This document shows positions 40,900 to 50,113 of a stretch of DNA of 50,160 nt, piece by piece. A program made the translations under genes and the position numbers. Below the pieces are notes generated by a model. That model did no database searches, was not told the DNA's origin, and saw nothing but the letters and a program-made list of their open reading frames with translations. The DNA comes from Alphaproteobacteria bacterium (GTDB taxonomy: Bacteria; Pseudomonadota; Alphaproteobacteria; Rhodobacterales; Rhodobacteraceae), in NCBI GenBank assembly GCA_030431935.1, contig JAUIIC010000002.1, forward strand, positions 1 to 50,160, in the 5' to 3' direction. How positions within the stretch are numbered: the first letter of the stretch is position 1; each line of letters opens with the position of its first letter.

Positions 40900-41817
40900 A
40901 TGCTGATCGTTCAGCAGATCCTGAACGGGATCATGCTTGGCGGGATCTATGTCGGGGTTGCGGTGGCGTTCACGCTGACCATCGGCATCCTGAATTTCCT
41001 CAACTTCACCATCCCGGTGCTGTTCATGCTGTCGGGCATGATCGGGTGGTCGTTGTCGTTCTACGGGCTGCCTTTCGGGCTGTCCGAGCCGCTGGGCTGG
41101 CTGCCGTCACTGGGTATCGGGATCATCTGCGCGATCCTCGCCTCGCTGGTGGTCGAACGCTTTACCTACCGCTATTTCAAGGCCAAGCACGGCGACGCGA
41201 CGGAACATGCCATCCCGCTGGTGTCGTCGCTGGGGTTCCTTCTGATCTTCGAATACATGGTGCTGATCGCGCATGGATCGGACCCGCGCGGCTTTCACAC
41301 GCCCTTCGGTGACCTGGACCTGCGGTTCGCGGGGCTGGTGATCTCGATCCCGCAGATCCTGAGCCTCGTGGTCTCGCTGGCCATCGTCGCGGGGCTTTCG
41401 ATGCTTCTGCGGCGCACGCAGCTGGGCCGCGCGCTGCGCGCCACGGCGGAAAACCCGGATGCCGCCGTCCTGATGGGGATCGAGGTCAACCGGATCGTGC
41501 CGGTGGTCTTCGTGCTGACCGGGCTTCTGTGCGGGCTGGCGGGCGCGCTTTTCGCCGTCAACTACGGCGAGGTCTCGCCCTACATGGGCGACCAGGTGGG
41601 CACAAAGGCCATCGCCGGCATGGTGATCGGCGGGCTGGGATCGGTCTGGGGCGCCATCGCGGGCGGCCTGATCGTGGGCCTGACCGAGACGCTGTCGATC
41701 CACTTCTTCGGCGCGACCTCGGCCCAGATCACGGTCTGGGGGCTGTTGCTGGTCCTGCTGCTGTTCCGGCCCAAGGGGCTGTTCGGGCACAACGCCATCG
41801 GCAAGGGAAAGTTCTGA
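40900..41817 (+). CDS. livH: Branched-chain amino acid-type ABC transporter permease LivH
   Basis: A 305-residue inner-membrane permease with eight or more helices and the LivH pattern: QQILNGIMLGGIYVGVAVAFTLTIGILNFLNF at the start (in pieces), AENPDAAVLMGIEVNR in the cytoplasmic loop, and GGLGSVWGAIAGGLIVGLTE near the end. LIV-type systems also carry aromatic acids, amides and urea, so the context favours a pathway substrate over amino acids. The ATG at 40900 follows GGGAGG by 7 nt. Its stop overlaps the next ATG by one base. Confidence 0.9.
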   Translation: MLIVQQILNGIMLGGIYVGVAVAFTLTIGILNFLNFTIPVLFMLSGMIGWSLSFYGLPFGLSEPLGWLPSLGIGIICAILASLVVERFTYRYFKAKHGDATEHAIPLVSSLGFLLIFEYMVLIAHGSDPRGFHTPFGDLDLRFAGLVISIPQILSLVVSLAIVAGLSMLLRRTQLGRALRATAENPDAAVLMGIEVNRIVPVVFVLTGLLCGLAGALFAVNYGEVSPYMGDQVGTKAIAGMVIGGLGSVWGAIAGGLIVGLTETLSIHFFGATSAQITVWGLLLVLLLFRPKGLFGHNAIGKGKF

Positions 41818-42665
41818 TGTCGGGATACATGGCCGGTGTCCTGGCGATCCTGGGCATCAACGTGATCTTCGCATACGGCATCTACCTGACCGCCGCCGCC
41901 GGGCAGCTGAACCTTGGCGGCGCGGGGTTTCAGGCCATCGGCGCCTATGCCGCCGCGATCCTGTCGGTGGAACTGGGCTTCGGCATTGTCTCGACGATCG
42001 TGCTGGCGACGCTGGCGGGGGCGCTGATCGGGTTCCTGATCGCCTTTCCCATCCTGCGCACGCGCGGGGTCTACATGGTGCTGGCGACCTTTGCCTTCGC
42101 CGAGGTCGTGGTGGGGATCATCCTGAACTCTGACACGCTGGGCGGGGCGATGGGGATGATCATGTTCGACTACATCGAAACGCCCGCCGTCCTGTGGACC
42201 GCCGCCGGTGTCGTCGCCTTCGTCTTCTACCTGATGTCCACGCCGATCGGGCTGGCGATGCGCGCGGTCCATGACGACGAGCCGGTGGCCGACCTGATGG
42301 GCGTGAACAACCGCGCGATCCAGGTGGCGGCGTTCGCCTCGGGCGGGGCGCTGGCGGGGCTTTCGGGGGCGCTGTATGCCTTCTACTTCGGTTTCGTCGA
42401 GGTGCAGTATTTCAACGCCTTCCTGTCGATCTTCGTGCTTCTCTACGTGCTGATCGGGGGCACCCAGACGGCCTGGGGCCCGCTGATCGGCGCGGCCTTC
42501 TTCACCCTGATCCCCGAGGCGCTGCGGATCGGCGAGGACTGGCGTTTCCTGATCTTCGGGGTGCTGATCGTGCTGATGATGATCGTGCGCCCCGAAGGGA
42601 TCGTGACGCGCGATGCCATCGACCGGATCGTCGCGCGCCTGATGCCGGGGGATCGCCGTGCCTGA
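41817..42665 (+). CDS. livM: Branched-chain amino acid-type ABC transporter permease LivM
   Basis: A 282-residue second permease with typical LivM segments: AAAGQLNLGGAGFQAIGAYAAAI (in pieces), RGVYMVLATFAFAEVVVGI and AVHDDEPVADLMGVN in the coupling loop. Around ten hydrophobic helices are visible. TGATG-type overlap with livH and an 8-bp overlap with livG show strict co-translation. Confidence 0.9.
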   Translation: MSGYMAGVLAILGINVIFAYGIYLTAAAGQLNLGGAGFQAIGAYAAAILSVELGFGIVSTIVLATLAGALIGFLIAFPILRTRGVYMVLATFAFAEVVVGIILNSDTLGGAMGMIMFDYIETPAVLWTAAGVVAFVFYLMSTPIGLAMRAVHDDEPVADLMGVNNRAIQVAAFASGGALAGLSGALYAFYFGFVEVQYFNAFLSIFVLLYVLIGGTQTAWGPLIGAAFFTLIPEALRIGEDWRFLIFGVLIVLMMIVRPEGIVTRDAIDRIVARLMPGDRRA

Positions 42666-43437
42666 ACCGATCCTGAGACTGGAGGCCGTTGGCAAGCATT
42701 TCGGCGGCGTGGTGGTGCTGGAGGACGTGTCTTTCGACGTGCGCGCCGGTTCCCGCCACGCGCTGATCGGGCCGAACGGGGCGGGCAAGACGACGCTGTT
42801 CAACGTCATCTCGGGTGTCTTTCCGCCCGACGAGGGGCGGGTTCTGCTCGACGGCCTGGACCTTGCGGGCGTGCCTTCGCGGCGGCGCATCGGCATGGGC
42901 ATGGCGCGCAGCTTTCAGAACATCCGGCTGATGCCGCACCTGTCGGTGGTGGAGAACGTCATGCTGGGCCAGCACGCGCGGCCCGGCCTTCTGCGCAAGC
43001 TGAAGCCCGTGGGCCTGCTGCCGAAAAGCCGCGAGCGGGACGAGGCGCTGGAGGTGCTGGACCGCTTCGGCCTCGATGCCTACCGGGGGCAGGTGGTGGC
43101 CAACCTGCCCTATGGCATCCGCAAGAAGATCGAGGTGGTGCGCGCCCTGATGGCGGAACCGCGCCTGCTGCTTCTGGACGAACCGGCGGCGGGGCTGAAC
43201 TCTACCGAGACCGCCGCCCTGCGCGATTTCCTGATGGAGGTGTCGGCGCGTGGCGTGACGCTTCTGGTGGTCGAGCATGACATGCCCTTCGTCAACAGCC
43301 TGTGCGAGCACGTCACGGTGATGAACTTCGGCCGCCGCATTTATGACGGGCCGGCCGCCGGCGCGCGCGAGGACGAGGCGGTTCTGGACGCCTATCTCGG
43401 CACCCATCACAAGAAGGGGGCAAGCGATGCTGCTTGA
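42658..43437 (+). CDS. livG: LIV-type ABC transporter ATP-binding protein LivG
   Basis: A 259-residue ATPase. Walker A is GPNGAGKT (38-45), the Q-loop follows SFQNIRLMPHLSVVENV, the signature is the degenerate LPYGIRKKIEVVRAL normal for LivG, and Walker B is LLLLDEP. It begins with GTG at 42658 inside the livM end and stops 10 bp past the livF start. It powers uptake together with LivF. Confidence 0.92.
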   Translation: MPEPILRLEAVGKHFGGVVVLEDVSFDVRAGSRHALIGPNGAGKTTLFNVISGVFPPDEGRVLLDGLDLAGVPSRRRIGMGMARSFQNIRLMPHLSVVENVMLGQHARPGLLRKLKPVGLLPKSRERDEALEVLDRFGLDAYRGQVVANLPYGIRKKIEVVRALMAEPRLLLLDEPAAGLNSTETAALRDFLMEVSARGVTLLVVEHDMPFVNSLCEHVTVMNFGRRIYDGPAAGAREDEAVLDAYLGTHHKKGASDAA

Positions 43438-44146
43438 GGTCGACGGCCTGGACCTGCGCTATGGCGCGACCCATGCGGTCAAGGGCGTCAGCCTGAACGT
43501 GGCCGAGGGCGAGATCGTGACCGTGCTGGGCGCGAACGGAGCCGGCAAGTCCTCGCTTCTGAAGGCCATCGCGGGGGCGGTGCGTCCCGGCGCAGGCACG
43601 ATCCGGTTCGACGGCAAGGACATCACCGGGCGCGGCGCGGCGGCGCGGGTGCGCGCGGGGCTGATGCTGGTGCCCGAGGGGCGGCAGATCTTCGTCAGCC
43701 TGACGGTCGAGGAAAACCTTCTGATCGGCGGCTACACGAGGTCGGACGCCGAGATCGCGCGCGACGTCGAGGCGGTGTTCGACCGGTTCCCGAACCTTGC
43801 CGCGCGGCGCGGTGCGCTGGCCTCGGTGCTGTCGGGCGGCGAGCAGCAGATGTTGGCGGTGGGCCGGGCGCTTCTGTCCAAGCCGCGCCTGATGATGCTG
43901 GACGAGCCGTCGCTGGGGCTTTCGCCGATCCTTGTCGATCAGCTGTTCGGGCTGATCGGGGACCTGAATCGGCAGGGGCTTTCGATCCTGCTGGTGGAGC
44001 AGAACACGCACATGGCGCTGGAGATCGCCGCGCGCGGCTATGTGCTGGAGCTTGGGGCGCTGGTGGCCGAGGGCACCGCCGCCGAACTGGGCGCGGACCC
44101 GCGCCTGGCCGAGGCCTATCTGGGGGCGACCGATGACGCGGCCTGA
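43427..44146 (+). CDS. livF: LIV-type ABC transporter ATP-binding protein LivF
   Basis: A 239-residue ATPase with Walker A GANGAGKS (35-42), signature LSGGEQQMLAVGRAL and Walker B LMMLDEPSLGLSP, the standard LivF sequence. The ATG at 43427 lies within the last codons of livG, after AAGGGGG. It completes the ATPase pair; the receptor gene follows 55 bp later. Confidence 0.92.
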   Translation: MLLEVDGLDLRYGATHAVKGVSLNVAEGEIVTVLGANGAGKSSLLKAIAGAVRPGAGTIRFDGKDITGRGAAARVRAGLMLVPEGRQIFVSLTVEENLLIGGYTRSDAEIARDVEAVFDRFPNLAARRGALASVLSGGEQQMLAVGRALLSKPRLMMLDEPSLGLSPILVDQLFGLIGDLNRQGLSILLVEQNTHMALEIAARGYVLELGALVAEGTAAELGADPRLAEAYLGATDDAA

Positions 44147-44201
44147 GACGCCGCGCGACGACCAGGGAAACAACAACAAGTCCGCAACAGGGGAAAGACC
44201 A

Positions 44202-45392
44202 ATGAAACTGACGACACTTCTGGCCACGGCCTGCGTGGCGAGTTTGACCTGGGCCGGCGTGGCCGCGGCGCAGGACACGCTGAAGCTGGGGCATATCACG
44301 GTGCGTTCCGGCCCGCTGAAGGGCCCGGGCGAGCCGTCGATCGCCGCGGTGGACATCGCCGTGGAAGAGATCAACGCCGCGGGTGGCGTGAACGGCAAGA
44401 TGATCGAGATCGTGCGCTTCGACAGCGCGTCCGACCCCAAGCAGGCCTCGCTTGCCGCGCGCACGCTGGCGCAGGACGAGGGCGTTCTGGCGATCCTCGG
44501 GCCGTTCTCGACCGGCGAGGCCGCCGTGGCCTTCAACGTCGCCGAGCGCGAGAAGATCGTGATGATGTCCAACGCCTCCTCCGCGCCCGGCCTGACCGAC
44601 GGCAAGGAATGGGCCTGGCGGATCACCGAGGATGAGGGCAAGCAGTTCGCCCGTCTTCTGACGACGCTGACCGAGATGGACGTGCCGCGCGCCTCGGCAG
44701 AGATCGTCTATGTGTCGGACGAGCGGATCGCGAACGTGGTGGGCACGGCGCTTTATCCCGCGCTGATGGACGCGTTCAAGATCCCGCATGGCGAGCCGGT
44801 GGCGATCACCTACAAGAGCTTCGACCTCGCCCCGCAGCTGGCCCCCGTAGTGCAGGCCGCGCCTGACCTCGTGGCGGTCGCGGGTCTGCCCGAGAACGCG
44901 GCCAAGACCATCCGCGAGCTGAAGCGGCAGGGCTTCGAGGGCCGGATGATCGGAAGCCAGATCTTCTCGGATCCCAACATCCTCGAACTGTTCGGCGATC
45001 TTGCCGAGGGCACGACCTTCATGGCGGGGTTCCACAAGGACGCCTCGCCCGAGGCCACGGGCTTCAACGAGAAGTTCATCGCGGCGAATGCCGAGCGGGG
45101 CATCCGCAAACTGGGCGCGCATCACACCGACGCGCAGAGCTATGACGCGATCTACCTCTTCGCCAAGGTCTTCGAAGAGCAGGGCATCACCGGCGACCCC
45201 GCCAACCTGGAAGCGGAACGGCTGGCGATCCGCGAGGGGCTGAAGACCGTCACCTTCTCGGGCGTGCTGGGACAGAACCTGTGCTTCAGCGGCAATGACG
45301 CCGAGCTTCCGGGCTACGTCATCACCATCGAGAACGGCGAGTGGACGCTGATGGACACCCACCCCGCCGACAGCTGCGGCGACGCCAGCTAA
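44202..45392 (+). CDS. livK: LIV-type periplasmic substrate-binding protein
   Basis: A 396-residue receptor. A signal peptide covers residues 1-23 (ending VAAA), and the mature protein opens LKLGHITVRSGPLKGPGEPS and contains AAVDIAVEEINAAGGVNGK, the pattern of amide/aromatic-type LIV receptors. Three cysteines late in the protein (NLCFSGND, DSCGD) may form a disulfide. It starts at 44202 after GGGGAAAG. It is the last transporter gene; a GC-rich hairpin 8 bp beyond its stop separates it from the ThDP enzyme. Confidence 0.9.
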   Translation: MKLTTLLATACVASLTWAGVAAAQDTLKLGHITVRSGPLKGPGEPSIAAVDIAVEEINAAGGVNGKMIEIVRFDSASDPKQASLAARTLAQDEGVLAILGPFSTGEAAVAFNVAEREKIVMMSNASSAPGLTDGKEWAWRITEDEGKQFARLLTTLTEMDVPRASAEIVYVSDERIANVVGTALYPALMDAFKIPHGEPVAITYKSFDLAPQLAPVVQAAPDLVAVAGLPENAAKTIRELKRQGFEGRMIGSQIFSDPNILELFGDLAEGTTFMAGFHKDASPEATGFNEKFIAANAERGIRKLGAHHTDAQSYDAIYLFAKVFEEQGITGDPANLEAERLAIREGLKTVTFSGVLGQNLCFSGNDAELPGYVITIENGEWTLMDTHPADSCGDAS

Positions 45393-45400
45393 GCGACAGA

Positions 45401-45426
45401 GAGGGTGGCGGGAGACCGCCGCCCTC
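45401..45426 (+). terminator. Hairpin between livK-type gene and ThDP enzyme
   Basis: An 11-bp stem (GAGGGTGGCGG / CCGCCGCCCTC, one T-G pair) with loop GAGA has no T-run. It likely stabilises the transporter message or attenuates rather than fully terminates. Confidence 0.45.
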
Positions 45427-45487
45427 GATCCCGCCGGTTCGTGACAGAGGATGCGGGCCGGCGTCTTCTTTCCGAAGGGGGCCCGAC

Positions 45488-47170
45488 ATGACCCAAGGTC
45501 CGCCGCTTCTGGCTGCCGAGGCCTACCTTTCCGCGATGACGGAAAACGGTGTCGAGGCGCTTTATGCTGTGTCCGGCACCGATTTCCCCTCGATCGCAGA
45601 GGCCTATGCCCGCGCGCCCGCCCGTGGCTGGCGGCTCCCCGATCCGATCGTCTGCCCTCACGAGAACCTCGCGGTGTCGATGGCGCATGGGCACAGCCTG
45701 ATCTCTGGCCGGGCGCAGGCGGCGATGGTGCATGTCTCGGTGGGAACCTCGAACATGGTCTGCGGGGCGATGAACGCCCTGCGCGACCAGGTGCCGGTGC
45801 TGCTGACCGCGGGGCGCACGCCGGTGTCCGAAGACCCCGCGCCGCAAGGCAGCCGGTCGCGCTTCATCCACTGGGCGCAAGAGATGTTCGACCAGGCCGG
45901 TCAGCTGCGCGAGGCGGTCAAGTGGGACTACGAGCTGCGCCGCGGCGACCAGGCCGAGGCCGCGCTGGTGCGCGCGCTGGAGGTGGCGCATGCGCCGCCG
46001 CCGGGGCCGGTCTATCTGTCCCTGCCACGCGAGGTGCTGGCCGAAGAGATCAGCCCCGACCGCCCCCGCCGCGCGCCGACGCGGGTGGCCCCGGCCGCCC
46101 CCGATGCGGATGCGGTGGACCGGCTGGCGGGCGCGCTGCGGTCTGCCGCGCTGCCGCTGGTCATCACGTCGAACGTCGGGCGCGACCCGGCCGCGGTCGC
46201 GGCCCTGGCGGACCTTGCAGAGCGCTGGGCGATCCCGGTGGTGGTGTTCAACCCGCGCAGCATGTGCCTGCCGGCGGATCACGCCATGCACCTCGGCGCA
46301 GAGCCCGGAGAGCTTTTGCGCGCCGCCGACCTGATCGTCAGCATCGCCTGCGACGTGCCCTGGGTGCCCAAGGTGGATGCGCCTGCGCCGGGCACGCCAC
46401 ATTGGCAGATCGGGCTGGACCCGATCCATGCGGCCTATCCCATGCGCAGCTTCGAGGCCGAGGGCGCCATCGACGCCGCGCCGGGCGCGGTGCTGTCCGC
46501 CCTGGCCGCGGCGATGGGCGCGCCCAGGGACGGGCAGGTGGGCGGACGGCGCGCACGTCTGGCCGAATTGCGCACCGCGCGGCGCGCGGCGCTGGACGCG
46601 GCGGGGGCAGGGCCCGACATGACGGCGGCCAGCGCCAGCCGCGCGCTGGCCGAGGCGCTGCCGGCGGATGCGGTCGTGGTGAACGAGTATTCCTTTCAGG
46701 TGCCGCAGGGTCGCTTCACCCGGCCCGGCAGCTTTCACGGGCTGAGCCCGGCGGGTGGGCTGGGCTGGGGCTTTGGCGCGGCGCTGGGGATGAAGAAGGC
46801 GGGCATCGCGGGCCCTGTGGTGGCGATGCTGGGCGACGGGGCCTACCTGTTCAACAACCCCTCGGCCTGCCACTGGGCCTCGGCGGCGCATGGGCTGCCG
46901 ATCCTGACCGTGGTGTTCAACAACCGCCGCTGGGGCGCGGTGCGCAATTCCACGCTGGCGATGTATCCGCAGGGCGCGGCTGCGCAGGATGACGGGATGT
47001 TCCTGGCCGACCTGTCGCCCTCGGTAGATCACGCGGCCCTGGCGCGCGCCCACGGGGCGGCGGCGTGGGACGTGCGCGCGCTGGACGAGATCCCTGCGAC
47101 GGTTGACGCGGCCCTGTCCGAGGTCGCGGGCGGGCGGCAGGCGCTGATCGCGCTGCACCTGCCGGCCTGA
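45488..47170 (+). CDS. Thiamine diphosphate-dependent enzyme (acetolactate synthase/benzoylformate decarboxylase-like)
   Basis: A 560-residue ThDP enzyme with the three usual domains. The PYR-domain glutamate that activates ThDP is Glu59 (VCPHENLAVSMAHGH); the middle domain spans about 205-340; the ThDP/Mg motif runs from GDG (449-451) to NN (478-479). GQVxR-type carboligase features are not evident, so a 2-oxo-acid decarboxylase or lyase is at least as likely as a synthase. It follows the LIV transporter by 95 bp on the same strand, so it may be in the same regulon. The start at 45488 has GAAGGGGG upstream. Confidence 0.82.
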   Translation: MTQGPPLLAAEAYLSAMTENGVEALYAVSGTDFPSIAEAYARAPARGWRLPDPIVCPHENLAVSMAHGHSLISGRAQAAMVHVSVGTSNMVCGAMNALRDQVPVLLTAGRTPVSEDPAPQGSRSRFIHWAQEMFDQAGQLREAVKWDYELRRGDQAEAALVRALEVAHAPPPGPVYLSLPREVLAEEISPDRPRRAPTRVAPAAPDADAVDRLAGALRSAALPLVITSNVGRDPAAVAALADLAERWAIPVVVFNPRSMCLPADHAMHLGAEPGELLRAADLIVSIACDVPWVPKVDAPAPGTPHWQIGLDPIHAAYPMRSFEAEGAIDAAPGAVLSALAAAMGAPRDGQVGGRRARLAELRTARRAALDAAGAGPDMTAASASRALAEALPADAVVVNEYSFQVPQGRFTRPGSFHGLSPAGGLGWGFGAALGMKKAGIAGPVVAMLGDGAYLFNNPSACHWASAAHGLPILTVVFNNRRWGAVRNSTLAMYPQGAAAQDDGMFLADLSPSVDHAALARAHGAAAWDVRALDEIPATVDAALSEVAGGRQALIALHLPA

Positions 47171-47179
47171 GGGCCGGGC

Positions 47180-49072
47180 CTACCCCGCGACCGCGCGGTC
47201 GCGGTTGGCCGCAAGGTGCAGCGCCACGGCCGCCAGTCCCAGAAGCGATGCCGCGCCGGTCGCGACCGTCAGCGCCGTCGTGGTGTGCGGCAGGATCGCC
47301 ACCACGCCCAGAAGCCCAGCCACGCCGCGTTCCAGCGGTGTCAGGTGGCGACGGCCGAAGCCCAGCAGCGCCGCAGTTATCAACGGGATCGAGATCAGCG
47401 TGCTGAGGCTGATGACGGCGATGTCCAGCCAGCTGCCCTGCATCAGAAGCCCCGGCTGGTAGACGAAGACGAAGGGCATGATGAAGGCGATCCAGCCGAA
47501 GCGCACCGATTCCACCGCCGTGCGCATCGCCGAGGCGCCCGCGATCGAGGCCGCGGCAAAGGCCGCCAGCGCCACCGGGGGCGAGATCATCGACAGCAGG
47601 CCGAAGTAGAGGACGAAGAAATGGGCCTCGAGCGCGCCGATGCCAAGCTGTGTCAGCGGCGGCGCGGCCAGCGTCGCCAGCAAAAGGTAGACCCCGGTGG
47701 TGGGCAGCCCCATCCCGAGGATGATCGACACGATCGCGGTCAGCAGAAGCAGCAGGAAAAGCGATCCCTTGCCCAGTTCCAGCAGCATGAAGGACAGGCC
47801 GAAGGACAGCCCCGAACTGGACAAGAGGCCGATGATCATGCCCGCCACCGCGCAGACCATCAGGATCTGGGCCGAGGCCGCGCCGGTGTCGATGAAGGCG
47901 CTCAACACCGCGCGCGGGCCGATGCGCCCCACGCGCGCGATGTTCAGAAGCCCGATCACGATCAGCGCGCCCGAGGCCCAGACCACCGCCTTGCCCGCGG
48001 GGGCATGGAACATGAACAGGCCGGCCAGCAGCACCGCCATCGGCCCCAGCACGATCACCGCATGAGGCAGGATCAGCCGCCAGGGCTTTGCGGTACTCTG
48101 GTCGCCGGTGCCAAGTTCGTCGCGCTCGGCCAGTAGCCCGATCTGCAGGTAGATGGCGTAGAAATAGAGCGCGGCCGGGATCACCGCGGCGGCGATGATC
48201 GCCTGGTAGGGCAGGCGCAGGAATTCCGCCATCAGGAAGGCGGCCGCACCCATCACCGGCGGCATGATCTGGCCGCCGGTCGAGGCGACGGCCTCGATCG
48301 CGCCGGCCTTTTCCGGACGGAACCCGGCGCGGCGCATCGCCGGGATGGTGATGACCCCGGTGGACATCACGTTCGACACCGCCGAGCCCGAGATCGAGCC
48401 CATGAAGCCCGACGCGATGATCGCCATCTTGGCCGTCGCGCCGCGCCGTTCGCCGGCCAGCGTGCGCGCGGCGTCGGTCAGCACCTCTGCCCCGCCGGTG
48501 ACGACCAGCAGGCGCCCGAACAGGATGAACAGGATCACCACGAAAGAGGCGACCTGAAGCGGCGCGCCCAGCGTCGCGGTGCTGTCGGTGCCGATGAAGC
48601 GCAGGATATCGGCCGCCGGGATCGGCCGCCCTTCAAGCCGGCCCGGCACATGATCGGAGAAGAGCGCGTAAAGCGCGAGGATGCCCAGGATCACGATCAG
48701 GCTGAGCCCGGACACGCGCCGCAGCGCCTCCAGCGCCACGATGCTGATGCCGATGCCCAGCGCCAGCGATTCCTCGGGGTGAAAGAAGGCCCCTTCGGAA
48801 AGCACGGGAAAGCGGGCGAAGACATGCGCCCCGACCCAGAGCGCGGCGATGATCAGGAGACCGTCAAGCACGCGCCATGCGGTGCCGCGCGACGGCTCGA
48901 TCAGCGAGCCCAGAAAGACAGAGGCCGCGGCGATGCCCATGAGCAGCCCGGCCACCTGTTCGGGATAAAGCAGGATGCCGGCGTTCTGGGGCACGTCGAG
49001 CGCCCAGATCACCGGCACCACCGAGACCATAAGACAGAGGGCCCCTCGGGCCAGGCCAAGTGCCGACGCCAT
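47180..49072 (-). CDS. TAXI-type TRAP transporter fused permease (4TM-12TM)
   Basis: A 630-residue membrane protein with about 16-18 helices, in which a DctQ-like N-terminal part (1-160) is fused to a DctM domain. DctM hallmarks include GGAEVLTDAARTLAG, GFMGSISGSAVSNVMSTGVITIPAMRRAGF (in pieces), ASTGGQIMPPVMGAAAFLMAEF and LGMGLPTTGVYLLLATL. Fused permeases of this kind pair with TAXI receptors, as here. It lies 21 bp downstream of the receptor gene and ends 9 bp from the convergent ThDP gene. Confidence 0.93.
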   Translation of the reverse strand: MASALGLARGALCLMVSVVPVIWALDVPQNAGILLYPEQVAGLLMGIAAASVFLGSLIEPSRGTAWRVLDGLLIIAALWVGAHVFARFPVLSEGAFFHPEESLALGIGISIVALEALRRVSGLSLIVILGILALYALFSDHVPGRLEGRPIPAADILRFIGTDSTATLGAPLQVASFVVILFILFGRLLVVTGGAEVLTDAARTLAGERRGATAKMAIIASGFMGSISGSAVSNVMSTGVITIPAMRRAGFRPEKAGAIEAVASTGGQIMPPVMGAAAFLMAEFLRLPYQAIIAAAVIPAALYFYAIYLQIGLLAERDELGTGDQSTAKPWRLILPHAVIVLGPMAVLLAGLFMFHAPAGKAVVWASGALIVIGLLNIARVGRIGPRAVLSAFIDTGAASAQILMVCAVAGMIIGLLSSSGLSFGLSFMLLELGKGSLFLLLLLTAIVSIILGMGLPTTGVYLLLATLAAPPLTQLGIGALEAHFFVLYFGLLSMISPPVALAAFAAASIAGASAMRTAVESVRFGWIAFIMPFVFVYQPGLLMQGSWLDIAVISLSTLISIPLITAALLGFGRRHLTPLERGVAGLLGVVAILPHTTTALTVATGAASLLGLAAVALHLAANRDRAVAG

Positions 49073-49093
49073 CGCCGCGGGCCCCTCTGCCGG

Positions 49094-50035
49094 TCAGTTC
49101 GTCGCGACGGACTGGTAGAAGGCCGCCGCGGCCGGGTGATACTCCAGCTCCAGCGGCTTGCCGATGGTGGCGGGATCGTATTCGGCCCAGAGCGGGCTGG
49201 TGGCCTTCAGCTCCTCGGCGCCCTCGTACATCGCCTTGGCCATCCGGGTCACGATGTCGTCGGACACGTCCTTGTGGGCGAAGAGCAGGTAGTCGTAGGC
49301 GAAGACGCGCGTGGCCGAGTCGAGGCCCGGAAGCTCTTCATTGGCGGCGATCTCGCGCAGGTAGGTGCCGGGCAGGACCTCTGCCAGCAGGGGTGCGGCA
49401 TCCTCGTCGAAGGGGATGAACTGGATGTCGCCCAGCGCGGCCTCGAGGTCGTAGGTGGGTTTCGAGCCGATGGTCGCGATCGAGATATCCGTCTGGCCCT
49501 GCTTGATGGCGTCATACATGCGCGGGAAGTTGGCGATCGGCACCTCGGTGACATCGGCATAGGTCAGCCCGCCGGCGTTCAGCGCCATGCGCACGATGTA
49601 GTCGCCCAGCGACCCGTCCGGGAAGCGCGGCACGTTCAGGCCGGCAAGGTCGGAAAAGCCCGTGACGCCCTTGCTTTCGGCGGCGACGATCCCTGCCTGG
49701 AACGGGAACAGCGCGGCCACGACCCGCAGGTTCGGGTTGGCGACGTCGGACATGCCGCTGCCGTCGATCGCGTACCAGGTCTGCGGATAGTTCGCGATGC
49801 CGAACTCCAGCCGCCCGGCGTTGACCAGCGGAATGTACTGCGAGGTATTGGCCGAGACCTGCGGGCGCACCTGAAGCTCTCCGGACGCGGAGACCACGCT
49901 TGCGATCGCGGTGGCGATCTGGCCGGTTGCGCCGCCCTCGGTGGTGCCGAGCGCCACGGTCTGCGCGGTCGCCGGGAACGCCAGCACCGCGCCCATCGCG
50001 ACGGCCAACAGGCCGCCCTTGGAAATACGGGTCAT
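49094..50035 (-). CDS. TAXI-family TRAP transporter solute receptor
   Basis: A 313-residue periplasmic receptor. The signal peptide spans 1-24 (ending ATA), followed by VALGTTEGGATGQIATAIASVV and QVSANTSQYIPLVNAGRLEFGIAN (in pieces), the TAXI/immunogenic-protein pattern; ligands in this family include glutamate and other dicarboxylates, but most are unknown. The ATG at 50035 follows GAGAGGA; the frame runs open to 50137 through the promoter and operator G4, so the longer version is rejected. It forms a bicistronic unit with the fused permease. Confidence 0.92.
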   Translation of the reverse strand: MTRISKGGLLAVAMGAVLAFPATAQTVALGTTEGGATGQIATAIASVVSASGELQVRPQVSANTSQYIPLVNAGRLEFGIANYPQTWYAIDGSGMSDVANPNLRVVAALFPFQAGIVAAESKGVTGFSDLAGLNVPRFPDGSLGDYIVRMALNAGGLTYADVTEVPIANFPRMYDAIKQGQTDISIATIGSKPTYDLEAALGDIQFIPFDEDAAPLLAEVLPGTYLREIAANEELPGLDSATRVFAYDYLLFAHKDVSDDIVTRMAKAMYEGAEELKATSPLWAEYDPATIGKPLELEYHPAAAAFYQSVATN

Positions 50036-50113
50036 GTTTCGGTCCTCTCTGTTGGGCTGTGGCTGTGCGCGCCACTTGCCATTTAACCGTGGCTGATATC
50101 CTATACCTGTGAC

